This document shows, one piece after another, positions 48,480-60,299 of a DNA stretch of 64,000 bases; the first letter of the stretch is position 1, and each line of letters starts with the position of its first letter. This DNA comes from Diphasiastrum complanatum. Taxonomy: Eukaryota; Streptophyta; Lycopodiopsida; Lycopodiales; Lycopodiaceae. Location: NCBI GenBank assembly GCA_029204225.1, contig CM055107.1, forward strand, positions 16,549,309-16,613,308, written 5' to 3'. Under the pieces are notes generated by a model. The model was not told where the DNA came from, did no database searches, and saw only the letters and a list, made by a program, of their open reading frames with translations. The position numbers and the translations under genes are program-made.

Positions 48480-49880
48480 CAGAGGGTCTACATTTTCTTG
48501 TCGACGGTATGCAGTTGGAAAATATTGTCAATCCTCAATATTAAAGGGCGACAAAATTGTTTCGAGGGTCAACAAAATTTTGTCGACCATATACACTTAT
48601 TAACATATGGTCGACACTCAGTAATTAAGCTCAGCAAAATTCTGTCGACCTTCCACAATGCTAATTGCTAATGCAACTCACCTCAACAAAAAAGTTGTAG
48701 GGTTACAGTTGCAGCTAGGCAACCAAAAGAGTGGCTGGAACTGCAACTAAGCAAAAAAAAGAAAGCAAATTTTATTTTTGCCTGACTATAGGCGTACCTA
48801 GTCAAAAACCTTTGCGTGGGTACAATAGCCAGGCAAAAGAAAGGGTGCCTAGCACATTGCTCGCCAATGTGCCAAGCAAATTTTTCTTGCCTGGTTGCGT
48901 CTGTTGCAACTACGGCCAGGCAAAAAAAAATTTGCCTGGTGTAACCAAGCAAAAAAAAAAAAATGCTGGCGCATTGCTCGCTGGCGAACAATGCGCCAGA
49001 CTGCTTTGCCTGGCTGCAACGGCAGCTAGGCAAATTTATTTTGCCTGGTATTGCAGTAGTTTCTATAGTATTCATATACTGCATCATTATTTAGACAAAG
49101 GGAAAAACACCAGAAGAGATTGTGAGTTTCTTTTCAAAAGGACCAGAGAAGCATCCCATTGGTCCTCTAATAGAAATGGGAGAAGCTGATGTTGAGGAAG
49201 AGGCCATCCAAGGAAGAATGGCTGAAAGCAACAATCAGCCTCTCGTGAAATCACCTTAGTGTAACTTGACCTTGCATACAAAATCAAACTGCAACAAATC
49301 AAAACTTTAAAAGGCAATGGTGCTCACAATGAAGACTTTTGCATACATGCCTACATGCATACCAAAAATTGTCTCGTTCGAGCAATTGCCTGGCGCATTG
49401 ATCGCCAGCAAGCAATGCAACAGACAACATATTTTTGTCTTGTTGCAAATACAAAAAGGTGATGGTCTAGCTGCAGCTAAAAATAGGTCTAAATTTTCCA
49501 TTTTTCTGCGAGCCAACTGCAATGCGCCAGACACTTTCTAGGTGCTGTAGAACAAAGACGTGTAGAATTTAAAGCTTCTGGAGTTATTGCACGTCAATTT
49601 GTTTGTGTGCACTTGGCTCGATTGCCACACATCACAGAGTAGCATTTGTAGACTTGGTTTGGCAAACAACCATTCAGCAAAAAAAAGTATCTACCAGCCC
49701 ATGCACATGCTTAGATCAAACATAAAAGAAAATGGCCTTCCTCATTGATCGCCAGCGATCAATGAGGAAGGCAACTTTTTTTTTTCTTTATGCTAGCCAA
49801 TGAAGCATCCGAGTGTGGTGACCTAGCATAGAAATAAAAAATTGTCTTTCTCATTGATCGCCAGCGATCAATGAGAAAGA
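48480..49880. repeat. Cluster of related fold-back palindromes
   Basis: At least six inverted repeats: 48581-48592/48605-48616 (perfect 12-base arms, TGTCGACCATAT); 48916-48924/48931-48939 (CCAGGCAAA); 48966-48981/48984-48999 (CTGGCGCATTGCTCGC, one mismatch); 49005-49017/49022-49034 (TTTGCCTGGCTGC, one mismatch); 49735-49752/49755-49772 (perfect 18-base arms); 49845-49861/49864-49880 (perfect 17-base arms). The last two share CTCATTGATCGC-CA-GCGATCAATGAG, and the third has a variant of the same core (GCATTGCTCGC). A further imperfect copy lies near 49388. Many CCAGGCAAA/TTTGCCTGG words link the units. No transposase is nearby. Confidence 0.85.
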
Positions 49881-49906
49881 AAATTATTGTTTCTTTGGTC
49901 CTTTGT

Positions 49907-50620
49907 CCTTTGGCTGGCGATCACGTCCGCAGGTCTAAGTGCAGGCGTTGGAAAGGGATTCTGGAGCTGTCTTGGAAAGGGAGCAGGGAGCAGCGACGTT
50001 GGATCAATAGTGTGGACAAGGTCACAAGCATGGGCAAAAAAACGTAGGCAATGTCATACATTAGACATAAGCATGGGCAGATTTGACATGATCCCAAGGA
50101 CCGTTTGTTACACTCCATAAGCAATAATTGGGAGTGAACATACCTTATTGCAGGAAATACAACAAGGCCTCTTCTTACTCATAGCATCCCACTATAGACA
50201 AAGTATTGTGAACTGATGTTGCTTGAAGAGTTTAAGTCAAAATCATGATTCCTTTGGCTGGCAATCAACTGTGGCATCCGCAAGTTTGCAATGGAAAGGC
50301 ATCAGGGAGCAGTGTCGTTGATCAATAGCATGGGAAAAGCCATAGGCTTGGGCAGATTATGATATAACCCCCAAGACCGTCTGTTACACAGCTTGCATTC
50401 TTGAGATCAACACGAATTATCGTACCTCCCAAGCAGCAGAGCAACAGCACCAAATCATGATCATAGCATATCGCTCGCAAGATATCCTTGCTGACAACAT
50501 TGCAACTGTAGAGCTGAGCTATCAACCCTTGCTAGTAACATTTCAACTGCAGAGGAACCTGATTCCTGTAATTACCCTTGCTGATAACACTGCAACTGCA
50601 GAGAGCTGAGCTTTTCTCCG
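49907..50620. repeat. Direct repeats, non-coding
   Basis: 49907-50120 and 50240-50395 share an imperfect direct repeat (TTTGGCTGGCRATCA, GGGAGCAG, CATGGG, AAGACCGT/AGGACCGT, TGTTACAC). Between 50488 and 50605 a ~45-base unit (CTTGCTGAYAACAYTGCAAC) occurs about three times. Confidence 0.65.
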
Positions 50621-50888
50621 ATTCTTGCTGCTACCAAGTTGTGCATTATATATCTTTCATCTTCATGTCCATGACAGAGAAGAACCTCATAAGAAGAATC
50701 TAGAACAATAATCTATTACAAAAATTGAAACTGATAATGACGGAACTTTTACTAACCATATTATTTAATAATACAACCATAGCCACTTCAAATTGATTAA
50801 AAGATGGATGGATGGATGAGCTTGTTCCTTGCTATGGCTCAAAGTGCAATGCACCAACCCCACACTTGAATGCCACTTTAGGATCTTG

Positions 50889-50941
50889 CTACTACTTTGG
50901 ATGAGGGCTCCACCCACTACTTTGGATGAGGGTTCCACCCT
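50889..50941. repeat. 25-base tandem duplication
   Basis: ACTACTTTGGATGAGGGCTC plus CACCC occurs twice in tandem with one change; a third diverged copy lies near 51003. Confidence 0.8.
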
Positions 50942-51019
50942 CTCTCGGTCACGGGTGAGGAATACACTAAATTTCAAGCTAATCTCACTTTAAGATCTTG
51001 CTACATCATTGGATGAGGG

Positions 51020-51512
51020 TTTCACCTTCATTCATGTTGATGAATACACTAAACTAAAATTGGTCACACGTCACCATGTAAGATTCTACAAAGGGCTTGA
51101 GTTTTGGCCAATAAAAGTTCATACCAAATCTAATGTACGATGTATGTCGGGATGTCCTGCGCATGGTGAGTCATGGCATTCATAAAGGATTTTATTTTTA
51201 ATAGCATCCACATCAGGCACACAAACCTTCCCTTTCCTGAGCAAAAGTCCATTACGGATAGAGAAGTCATCAATACCCTTTATATCCTTCTCCCAAACTG
51301 ATCACCATGATCATCAGTCCCACTTCATGTGATTGCTAGAACCCTATTCCTGATTGGTCCAAAATGTGGGTCTTTCTCACAAAGACCACAACCCAAATTG
51401 CATCATGTTGTTTATTCGGCAGCGGTAACCCAACCATGAAATCCATGGAATACTATCCCATATCTTATCTAGGATATCCCATGGATGCAACAAACCGCCA
51501 GCCTTATCGCAT
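51020..51512 (-). pseudogene. Ty3/gypsy integrase fragment
   Basis: The reverse strand encodes two adjacent integrase pieces in rearranged order. One (51260-51030) is the H2C2 zinc domain: LLLRKGKVCVPDVDAIKNKI, ECHDSPCAGHPDIHRTLDLV, then a stop. The other (51512-51360) is the start of the core: WDILDKIWDSI and, in a second frame, SMDFMVGLPLPNKQHDAIWV. It ends exactly where the copia family E internal sequence begins (51513). Confidence 0.72.
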
Positions 51513-51840
51513 AAAGCTAGTTGTTTGAAGATGCCAGAAAGCTGAATTAAAGCAAAGTCCATGTGCAGGTGAAGGAAGAGACGTCTTCTACCACAGTCCA
51601 CATGAAGATGCAATTCAGAAGTATAGACCAAATAGGAGCAGGATCAAATCAAACGAAGCTTTCACATGAAGTGCGAGCAGTGGCAACAAACCTAAATACA
51701 ATTAAAACAAATCAGATCTGAAACAAGATCAGTATAATATCAAAATAATCAAAATGCTAAACTAAATAAGTTCTGAATAAGAACATCTCATATGATGTTA
51801 GTAGGATGAATGAAACTGTGAATGCTCCATTAAGTGGGAG

Positions 51841-52104
51841 TGTTACGAATAATAATGTGCGCATTCACACATAACCAAATAACGTTTCATAATAACTAGT
51901 TAATGTGAAGAGGTTTGGGTCCTCAAACGTCGCATGATGATTCAAACACTCTCTCATGCTACATACTCTCTCACGCACTATGTAATGGGCAGTTCGCCCT
52001 TCTCTGTATAATCATTGAATAAGAATGTAGTTAACGTGTTTCTCTCTCTCCGCACGCTCTGTGTCTCTCTCTTTCTCCTGCTATGTGATCTCTGAAATGT
52101 ATCA
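51841..52104 (+). repeat. LTR 1 of copia family E
   Basis: 264 bases, TGTTACGAATAA ... AAATGTATCA, preceded by AAGTGGGAG (polypurine tract) and followed at 52105 by TGGTATCAGAGC. Confidence 0.87.
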
Positions 52105-52116
52105 TGGTATCAGAGC
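52105..52116 (+). other. Primer-binding site, copia family E
   Basis: TGGTATCAGAGC directly after LTR 1. Confidence 0.88.
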
Positions 52117-52280
52117 CCTGACAAGGATCTACCTCCAGTGATCTCCTCCTTATCAACCTCCATGATTGAATGTCTTTGCCTCCACACACGCGAAACTCCA
52201 TTCCACATTCCAACGGTGGTCAGCCATCGATAGAGGCTATCACAATGTTCACTATATGAACAACGCACTGTTTACACGTC

Positions 52281-53075
52281 ATGTCTACTATAGTGCATGA
52301 AACTCGTTTGATAGAGAAATTTGATGGGCATAATTTTCATTTGTGGAAGTTTAAAATGCAAATGATTTTAGAGGAGAAAGATCTTTGGGATTTGGTGGTA
52401 AATCCAATTCCTCCTGATGGCTTATGAGAAGTCTGAGCGTAAAGCATTCTCAACTATCTATCTTAGCCTTAATGATGAGCAATTAATGCATGTGAAGTCA
52501 GCCTTGAGTGCCAAAGCTGCATGGTCCATATTGCAGAATCTGTTTGAAAAAAATAGCCTTGCAAATCGTTTATACTTACGTAGAAAATTCTTCACCATTC
52601 AAATGAGTGAGGAAGAAAGCATCATAGCACACATAAACCAAGTGCGTCTATGTCACAGCAATTAGAAGCCATTGGTGCCGGTTTAACAGAAGGAGATGTT
52701 GTCATGACTCTTCTTGGAAGTCTTCCTGAATCATATGAAAACCTTATCATCTCCTTAGAAAGCCGCCAAGGTGATCTAGACTTGGAATATGTCACTGCTA
52801 GATTACTTCATGAAGAATCTAGAAGAAAAGAAAATGCAGTCCCAAGTCAAGAAGTAGTGTTGTTTGTGAAGAACAGACAAGGAAAAATACAGAATGATTC
52901 TGAGAAGAAAGGTAAGTGCAACTATTGTGGAAAAGTTGGATACTTTGCCCGAGGATGCTGGAAAAAGGCATAGGAAGATCGTGAACACAAGAAAGAAGAG
53001 GAAGAGAATGATGATCATCAAGTATTGAGTGTTGAAGTAGTTGAAGAAGAACATCAACTTGAAACTCTTTTTTGA
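52281..53075 (+). pseudogene. copia family E gag
   Basis: Start ATGTCTACTATA at 52281; LIEKFDGHNFHLWKFKMQMI and EEKDLWDLVVNP are typical copia gag N-terminal text. The frame then breaks near 52415; the next frame carries KAFSTIYLSLNDEQLMHVKS and RRKFFTIQMSEEESI. A second break near 52645 leads to LTEGDVVMTLLGSLPESYEN, LLHEESRRKE and the zinc knuckle CNYCGKVGYFARGC, whose His is replaced by Tyr. A stop follows at 52971, then a Glu-rich tail to 53075. Confidence 0.85.
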
Positions 53076-53475
53076 AGAAATGACATCAAAATCCACCAAT
53101 CAACTGAGAGTTGCTGAAACAAGCAACTAATGAGCAAAACAATGATCAAAGCTAGTTGTTTGAAGATGCCAGAAAGCTGAATTAAAGCAAAGTCCATGTG
53201 CAGGTGAAGGAAGAGACGTCTTCTACCACAGTCCACATGAAGATGCAATTCAGAAGCATAGACCAAATAGGAGTAGGATCAAATCAAATGAAGCTTTCAC
53301 ATGAAGTGCGAGCAGTGGCAACAAACCTAAATACAATTAAAACAAATCAGATCTGAAACAAGATCAATATAAGATCAAAATAATCAGAATGCTAAACTAA
53401 ATAAGTTCTAAATAAGAACATCTCATATGATGTTAGTAGGATGAATGAAACTGTGAATGCTCCATTAAGTGGGAG

Positions 53476-53844
<369 letters not shown>

Positions 53845-53929
53845 TCACCAAAGCTTAAAGAAGTGCCAAAGCTAATAAACCAGATTTTAAAATTCATAAG
53901 GTGAGGAGAGCACGTGAAAGAAAGCAAGG

Positions 53930-54450
53930 AACTCATGGACCTACATTTGAGTAGAAGAGTTATATCTCAGAAGGAAACGAGACTCATGGATCTACATGTG
54001 AGCAAAAGAAGAGTTTGATCTGAGAAGGAAAAGGCACCCTCATAGATCTAGGTTGGGAGCAGAAGAAGAATAACGACTAGATCCACATGCAAGCAGAAGA
54101 ATAGTTAGATCTGAATTGGAAGAAGAACTCACAGTTCTACATGTTAGTAGAAGGACTTCAGAAGGAAAAGGAACTCATAGATCTGAGAAGGAAAAGGCAC
54201 TCGTAGATCTACGTGTGAGCAAAGGACTTAAGAAGGAAAAGGAACTCATAGATATGGTAAGGAAAAGGCACTTGTAGATCTACGTGTGAGCAGAAGAAGA
54301 GGACTTGAGAAGGAAAAGGAACTCATAGATATGAGAAGGAAAAGGCACTCGTACATCATAGACATGTGAACAGAAGCGTCAAGTAGATCTGAGACTAAAA
54401 ATGAGCTCATAGATCTACATGTGAGCAGAGGGATTTAAATAGACCTAAGA
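53930..54450. repeat. Degenerate ~71-77-base minisatellite
   Basis: Repeating phrases AGATCTACRTGTGAGC, AGAAGGAAAAGG and ACTCATAGAT recur about 6-8 times. The clearest units start at 54203, 54274 and 54351 (periods 71 and 77). One strand is strongly purine-rich. It lies between family E LTR 2 and the leader of a family B element whose 5' LTR is missing. Confidence 0.75.
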
Positions 54451-54596
54451 AGGAGAACAATCATTCAGGTTATGAAGGAGGAAATCATGTCTATCAATGA
54501 TTTGGTAAAGATATCAAGGCTAGAGCATGCTGATTCTACAACAAAAAAAAAGTTTTTTTGCTTTCGTAGATCAAAACCCTAAATAGGTTTCCAAAC

Positions 54597-55530
54597 TTGA
54601 TCAATTCTGATTTGATTTCACATACTAGATCTGGCTTATTTTTGGATCATTGGAGTGGTGGATTCATTTTGGAAGCCAACGATGGGCTTACCTCAAGTAA
54701 TCATTCATTGTGGAAAGTGAGGATGGAATCACTTCTTGAGATGAATGATGTTTTGGATATTGTTGTAGGTTTGGAGGAGAGGCCAGCAACACAACGAGAT
54801 CAAGTGAGGTATGATAAGAGGGCCAAGAAGGCTCTACACATTATCAAGATGAATGCTACCAATGAGCTTCTCAAGGAAGTTGGTAAGTGTACTTCATTTA
54901 AGGATGCATTCCTTGAAGAAGCTTTATGAATCCAAGTCTACTTCTAGAAGGCAAATCCTTGTTGACTCTAACAAGGCAAATCCTTTTTGTTTGCAAAATA
55001 ATGAAGAAACTTCAAGTACTTTTGTTCTGAGGATGAAAGCATTGAACGATGAGTTGTCTTGCATTGATGGAAGCATTAAGGAAGGAGAGCTTGTTCAAGT
55101 GATTCTTAATGACTTGGTGTATGCTCATGCTAACATTGTTCAAAGTATTGCTATTCAAAATACTTTGCCAAGTTTGATGGATCTTCAAGAGATCTTGATC
55201 AATGAGGAATATAGGCTTCAAGCAAGAGGTGAATCTACATCGACACTTCAAGAGGATGCTATGTTCACAAAGGGCAAACTCAAGGGCAAAACCAAAAGTA
55301 AGTGGTCTAAAGGGCAAGATCATTTGGATGCTTCTTCAAGTGGAAAAAAGAAGGATAGATCAAAGCTCAAGTGCTTCTATTGTAGCATCAAAGGACACTT
55401 TGCAAGTGAGTGCTACAAGAAGAAGAGGGATCAAGAAGACAAACAAGGTAATCTTACTTTTGATGAGGATGGTTTGGATATTCAAGATGCAAATGATGAT
55501 TGTTTCATGTATGCTTGCTAATGATGGAGA
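54597..55530 (+). pseudogene. copia family B gag with zinc knuckle
   Basis: FILEANDGLTSSNHSLWKVR and LEMNDVLDIVVGLEERPAT open gag. A frameshift at ~54905, next to a local duplication (AGGCAAATCCTT, near 54949 and 54976), leads into the second frame: MKALNDELSCIDGSIKEG, QSIAIQNTLPSLMDLQEI and a CCHC knuckle (CFYCSIKGHFASEC). It ends at a stop after DDCFMYAC. Confidence 0.87.
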
Positions 55531-57059
55531 TCTAGATCCTTGGTGGATTGATAGTGGAGCAAGTTCACACATGACCTTTCACAAAGAATACTTCACTTCT
55601 TTGTTGGCATATGGAGATGACAAGAGGGTGATCTACACGACCAATGATGGTGAGTGTGCAATCAAACGGATTGGCACAATTCCTATTTCTCTCTCTACAA
55701 ATAGGAATGTTCATTTGGAGGATGTTTTGTTTATTCCATCTATTACCAAGAATTTGCTTAGTGTGAGTCAAATGCTAAGTAAAGGCCTCAAGGTGGAGTT
55801 TGATGGAGATGCTTGTTTGATCAAAAGGAAGGATGTCTTGATTGAAAAAGGTAAAAGACAAGGAAAGTTGTTTAAACGATTCTTGTGTTACTGCTAACCA
55901 AGTTAGATGTGTTGCAAGGGATCGAATACCTATTCAAGAGGTTTGGCATAAAAGAATGGGACACCTCAACTTCAAGTCATTGGAGATAATGGCTAGAAAG
56001 AAGGTTGTGATAGGTCTTCCAAGTTCCTTAAGTGGCATCAACCATGTTTGTGAGTCTTGTGCTTTGTCTATGTCACATAGACTACCTTATACTAGATCTA
56101 TATCATTCAGATATTCATGGATCTACTACAATTAGCAATAGTGGAGCTAAGATGTATGTAACATCATTGATGATTTTAGTAGATTTTGTTGGATCTATCT
56201 ACTAAAGAGCAAGGATGAAGTGCATCATGTCTTTATCAAGTTCAAGAATGCAAGGGAGAACCAATTTTCCACAAAAATCAAGTGCTTAAGGGGTGACAAT
56301 GCTGGTGAGTACATATCTACCAAGTTCAAGGCCTTCTGTGATGGATCAAGTGGGAGTATACAACATCAAGGACCCCACAACAAAATGGAGTGGCTGAAAA
56401 AGAAGAATAGGGCTTTATGTGAAAGTGCCAAATCCATGAGGTTAAGTGCTAATCTTGACAAACCATTTTGGGATCAAGCTTTGTTGTGTGTCAATTTCTT
56501 GTGTGATAGGTGGCCAAGTGCAATTTTGGATGGAAGGACACCTTTTAAAATGCTATTTAAGAGGAGGCCGAGTGTCAACTTTCTAAGAACCTTTGGATGC
56601 ACATGAAATCTCAACATTACTCTTGATGATAGTACCAAGGAGGATGCATCTTCAAGAAGAGGTATTTTTGTTGGATATAGTGAGGAGTAAAGCCTACAAG
56701 GTTTACATTCCTTCTACTAACAAAGTGATTGTTGGTAGAGATGTCATTTTTGATGAGGAGTGTCTTCAAGCATGATTGATAAAGGTGTGGATGGATCTAA
56801 CATTCTTGATGTTGATGTGAAGATTCCTACTTTGGATGGTGATGATGATGGACCTTCATCAAGTCAAAAGACAAGGAGAACATCAAGGGAAAGACAAGTA
56901 CCTTCAAGGCTCACATATGATGAAAAGAGTAAGCAAGAAGTTTTTGGAAATTATGTTGCTTTCCTAACCTCTTTGGATGAGCCTACAAGTGTAGATCAAG
57001 CAAGGAAAGAAGAGGAGTGGATCCAAGTAATGGATCTTGAGTATCAAGCTCTTATGAAG
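55520..57059 (+). pseudogene. copia family B protease and integrase
   Basis: Protease keeps its active site (WWIDSGASSHMTFHKEYF). Pre-integrase keeps all four zinc ligands (VWHKRMGHLNF ... CESCALS). Integrase follows in several frames: CLRGDNAGEYISTKFKAFC keeps the second catalytic Asp, ALCESAKSMRLSANL and LRTFGC follow, then the linker (SSSQKTRRTSRERQVPSRLT) and the start of the RT region (EEWIQVMDLEYQALMKSGT). Frames change near 55890, 56130, 56590 and 56760. Better preserved than family A, but not intact. Confidence 0.85.
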
Positions 57060-57780
57060 AGTGGAACATCTTTTGGTGGAACTTCTTGTGTACATGGAGC
57101 TATGCAAGTGGATGAATGTTATCTTGATATAAAATCAAGTAATGAATCTAGAAAACAAAGTTTTTTCAATGACTTTGATGGACAAGTTGATAATCAAGAG
57201 GTTGATCTCAAAGGGCTTCAACTAGTCAAAGGAGAAGTTGGCAATTTGGAGCTAGTCAAGAGCATCAAAGGAGAGGTAATTGGCAAAGATGTTATGGATC
57301 TGTTTTTGCAGCTTATTAAAGACTCAAGTAAGGTCAAAGGAGCAGCAAGGATGTGTTGTTCAAGTCTAATTTACTTGTTCTATCTCATGTTTGAGCAATT
57401 TCATGTGGATGTGTGCAAATTGTCAAGATATAGTAAAACTAGTTACATTGGTGAGCACTGTTTTGTTGGATTTGTACTAGTATTCTTGGCTGGTTTTGCT
57501 GATGGAAATGAAGCTATTGTAGGTTCATTATGTCACTCATTGATGGCCAATTCATCAAGTTATGATGGCATCTTGTGGCAAGATGGAGATGGAGGCTCAA
57601 ACATGGAGTATCATGGTAGATACAAGGCAACAATGGAGAAAGGATCCGGAGGAGGAGACATGCAAGCAAATGTTGATCACTCACATTTATTGTTTGTTTG
57701 CTGTATTTTTCCAGAGAGTTCATAGTTGGAAGCATGGTGGATTCATCTCATTTACATTCTATGTGATTCTTCATGGCTCA
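57060..57780 (+). other. Unrelated open frame replacing RT in copia family B
   Basis: The frame of the integrase-RT linker runs without a stop from 56760 to 57725. From about 57060 it no longer resembles RT: SFGGTSCVHGAMQVDECYLD, DNQEVDLKGLQLVKGEVGNL (with an internal VKGEV...IKGEV echo), MCCSSLIYLFYLMFEQFHVD, a hydrophobic FVGFVLVFLAGFADG, and a Gly-rich end. At about 57780 RNase H text resumes (HFVREQVIAKEVELQH). I recognise no family. It could be captured host sequence or an old insertion. Confidence 0.6.
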
Positions 57781-57986
57781 TTGAAATGGTATTGCAACAT
57801 TTTGTGAGGGAGCAAGTCATTGCAAAGGAAGTGGAGCTTCAACATGTGTCCTCAAGGAAATGTGTCCTCAAGGGAATGTGTAGCTAATATCTTCACCAAA
57901 GCATTGGGAAAGAACTTGTTCATGAAGCATAGGATATCACTTGGAGTGTTATCAAAGTTCCATGCTAAAACTAGTTGAAGAGGGAG

Positions 57987-58554
57987 TGTGAAAGATTCAA
58001 CTAGTTTGATCATATTTGTTATATTTTCATATTTGGCATATTGAGGCCAGCTTTGTTTTTAGACTTAGAGATTGACTTTTCAAAGCTCATTATTCTAAAT
58101 GTCATTTGAATAAACACTTTTTGAAAGTGTGAGAAAGTTAGAATGCGAGTTTGAGTAGATTCAAATTTGAATGTTGGGTACATTGAATCAAGAACCAAAA
58201 ATAGGAGGGTTAGCAATTTGGAGGGAAAGCCAAGTGGCCAAATAGGGTTTGGACCTACTATAAAAGGATGTAACTCATGGAGAGAGCTATCTTCTATCTT
58301 ATCTATATCATTTCATGCTTAAACATGGTTCTCTTGGGTTCTACTATCCATTGGTGCAAAATATTTGTGATTGCATGCAATAGAAATGGTACTTTATGAT
58401 TTCATTCAAGTTTGATCAAGTTCTATTTGATTTTACATCTCATTTTGTGTGTAGATGCTGATTTTTCTACATTGGTGAGATTAGTAGTGTATTTCTCTTT
58501 GTAACCAAAGATCATTCAAGCGGATTGGATCATAATGATCTAAAATCCTTCACA
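57987..58554 (+). repeat. 3' LTR of copia family B (copy 6)
   Basis: TGTGAAAGATTCAAC after GAAGAGGGAG at the left, CCTTCACA at the right. It matches 18092-18724 with a ~60-base internal deletion. A TATAAAAGG is present near 58260. Confidence 0.87.
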
Positions 58555-58559
58555 CTCAA

Positions 58560-58880
58560 TCTTTAGATTCAGCCAGCATCTATCCACTATGTGGCCTTCA
58601 CATCTACATCTATCGCAGGTCTTTTTGTTGTTGCCTTGCTACCTATTCTTTCCTTTCGATTTGCCTTCTTGACTTCCTTGTTTCTACTGGTTTTGATCTA
58701 GTTTGCTTGTTGACACTTGCTTAGGTTGAGCCTTTGTTTTCGACTAGTCTCTGTTGTTATAGAGAGCTTGATCAGACTCGTTCTTTTCGTCGTAGTGCCC
58801 TCTAGCTTTGACTTCTTCCTTGATGTTATTGACCGCTCTATTGAAGGTCATTGTTGGATTCTTAGCCAGTAAGATCCAGG
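58560..58880 (-). pseudogene. copia gag zinc-knuckle fragment
   Basis: The reverse strand encodes FNRAVNNIKEEVKARGHYDE, SKTKAQPKQVSTSKL and a CCHC knuckle (CDRCRCEGHIVDRC) with all four ligands. Stops interrupt it. It belongs to a copia lineage not otherwise seen here. Confidence 0.68.
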
Positions 58881-59529
58881 TTATCTAAAATGATCGTGGT
58901 CAGGATCTGATCCAGTAGAGCTCTGTACGGACAGAGAGCTCACACGTGTGAAATTAGCCCTCATTAATGAGTGCTACTTCTCAAGGGATGATCCAAGTTT
59001 GATGTTCTATAGCTTGTTGGATAGGTATTGAAGAGTAGAATGTGTTTCTCTTGATTCTAAATCAATTTCATTTGTTTTTAGAAGAGTTTTAGGCAATCAG
59101 AGAGTTTGAGAGGGTACTCAACTCATGGGATATGCCAAAGTGAGCAGACATCTGTCTTTTTTCACCATTTTCATCAATTTTCACTGTCAATTAAGTAGAA
59201 TTGGATAGAAGTGAGTGTTCAAAGGTCTTAGACTTTTTATTTCACACATATTACTGTGTTTGAGTTGAAAGTAAGTTTCTAGAGAGTTTATCAGTACTTT
59301 GAATCTCGTGGGAGAGATAGATTTCTTGCTTGCATGTGCATCTTCTTTTGTGACTGAAGCAAGATCCAAATTCAAGATAGATTGATTTTTTGTATTGAGA
59401 ATCTGTTCTCACATCTATTGCTAGATTTCGTAGGGTGGATCAACATCTGTGTTAGATCCTAGATTGAGATAGTAAGCAACATCTTTTCAGCTCCATTTTT
59501 TATCATTACTAGAATATTTCACCAAGTGC
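58881..59529. other. Spacer, possibly old LTR
   Basis: Non-coding. It contains CACACGTGTG at 58941-58950 beside a CTGTACGG phrase that also accompanies the family A LTR palindrome, so it may be a diverged relative of that LTR. Confidence 0.35.
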
Positions 59530-60294
59530 AATGGATTGCGGTGGATACAGGTTAGTGTATGGAACACTGGCTGAGAGGATGTTGGAACAGTTGAAGCCGG
59601 ACACTCTCGTCTTGAGAAGTGCGCAGACGAAGTTACATAGTAGGGGACCTGCTGCAATACGTTCTTGGGAGTTTGGCTTTATAGAGATTGTTAGTTTGTG
59701 GTTGAGGAAGGTATGCTAGTATTATGGCACAACTATGGGGCTAGGGAAATCCAGAAAGGACTCCACAATCTGACTCAATAGCTTGGATTAGATTTTGTCC
59801 TTGTAGAATGTTGAAACAACCAAAAGGTTGTTCAACAGATGCGCGGCCGTCTGAACGACTAGTTCCGTGATAACCTCTATCAAATACCCGTTATTAGTTT
59901 GGATTGGAATTTCTAGAGTAGTCTGGGTGATGAAAGGTTCCGTTAGGGTCTTTGCTTGACGGTGAGAGATCGATTGACGATCACTAGACATAATGCCAAT
60001 GGTGACCATCGAGTTTGCGTTAATCCATAACTTGTATGTGGTACCCTGGTACAGGATGTAGAAACGCATCTTCTGTGTGTCCCATGAGGCATAGGCATGC
60101 AGTGCAAGGTCCATGTTAATGTTAGAGCTGAAAAGCACTGGGTAGAAACCCATTGCTTCAAGAAGTGGGCCAGTAGTCTGAAGCCATGGTTTAATCAGGG
60201 CATTAGAAGGCAAGGCCCAGATCTGGGTGGCGGATGATATTTCACGCTGGATCACCTTTTTGGATCCAGAGTCATCAGAAGATGAGGAGGCCAT
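59530..60294 (-). pseudogene. Unrecognised gypsy-linked ORF (copy 2, N-terminal part)
   Basis: Starts at 60294 with a Ser/Asp-rich N-terminus (MASSSSDDSGSKKVIQ) and is open for 168 codons to 59788: IWALPSNALIKPWLQTTGPL, MGFYPVLFSSNINMDLALHA, MRFYILYQGTTYKLWINANS, NGYLIEVITELVVQTAAHLL. It continues in broken frames to 59530 (AAGPLLCNFVCALL). It aligns throughout with 23500-24179. The Ser/Thr/Pro linker and C-terminus of copy 1 are missing because the copy is cut at 59530. Function unknown; position suggests gag of a gypsy element. Confidence 0.55.
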
Positions 60295-60299
60295 GCTAG

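Larger units (their letters stand above)
54468..57986 (+). mobile_element. Chimeric copia family B element (copy 6)
   Basis: Leader, gag, protease, pre-integrase and integrase are present in order. RT and most of RNase H are replaced by a ~720-base unrelated open frame (57060-57780), after which the RNase H end and a 3' LTR resume. The 5' LTR and primer-binding site are missing. Confidence 0.82.

Noticed and set aside
48683-49189. Opposed 134- and 152-codon frames over the fold-back cluster
   Set aside because: Both follow the inverted repeats (each strand gives similar text because of the palindromes); no domain.
49887-50124. Forward and reverse frames over the direct repeats
   Set aside because: Short, overlapping on both strands, no domain; they follow repeat structure.
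54203-54351. Minisatellite as a CRISPR array
   Set aside because: Units are adjacent and degenerate with no unique spacers, and the genome is eukaryotic.
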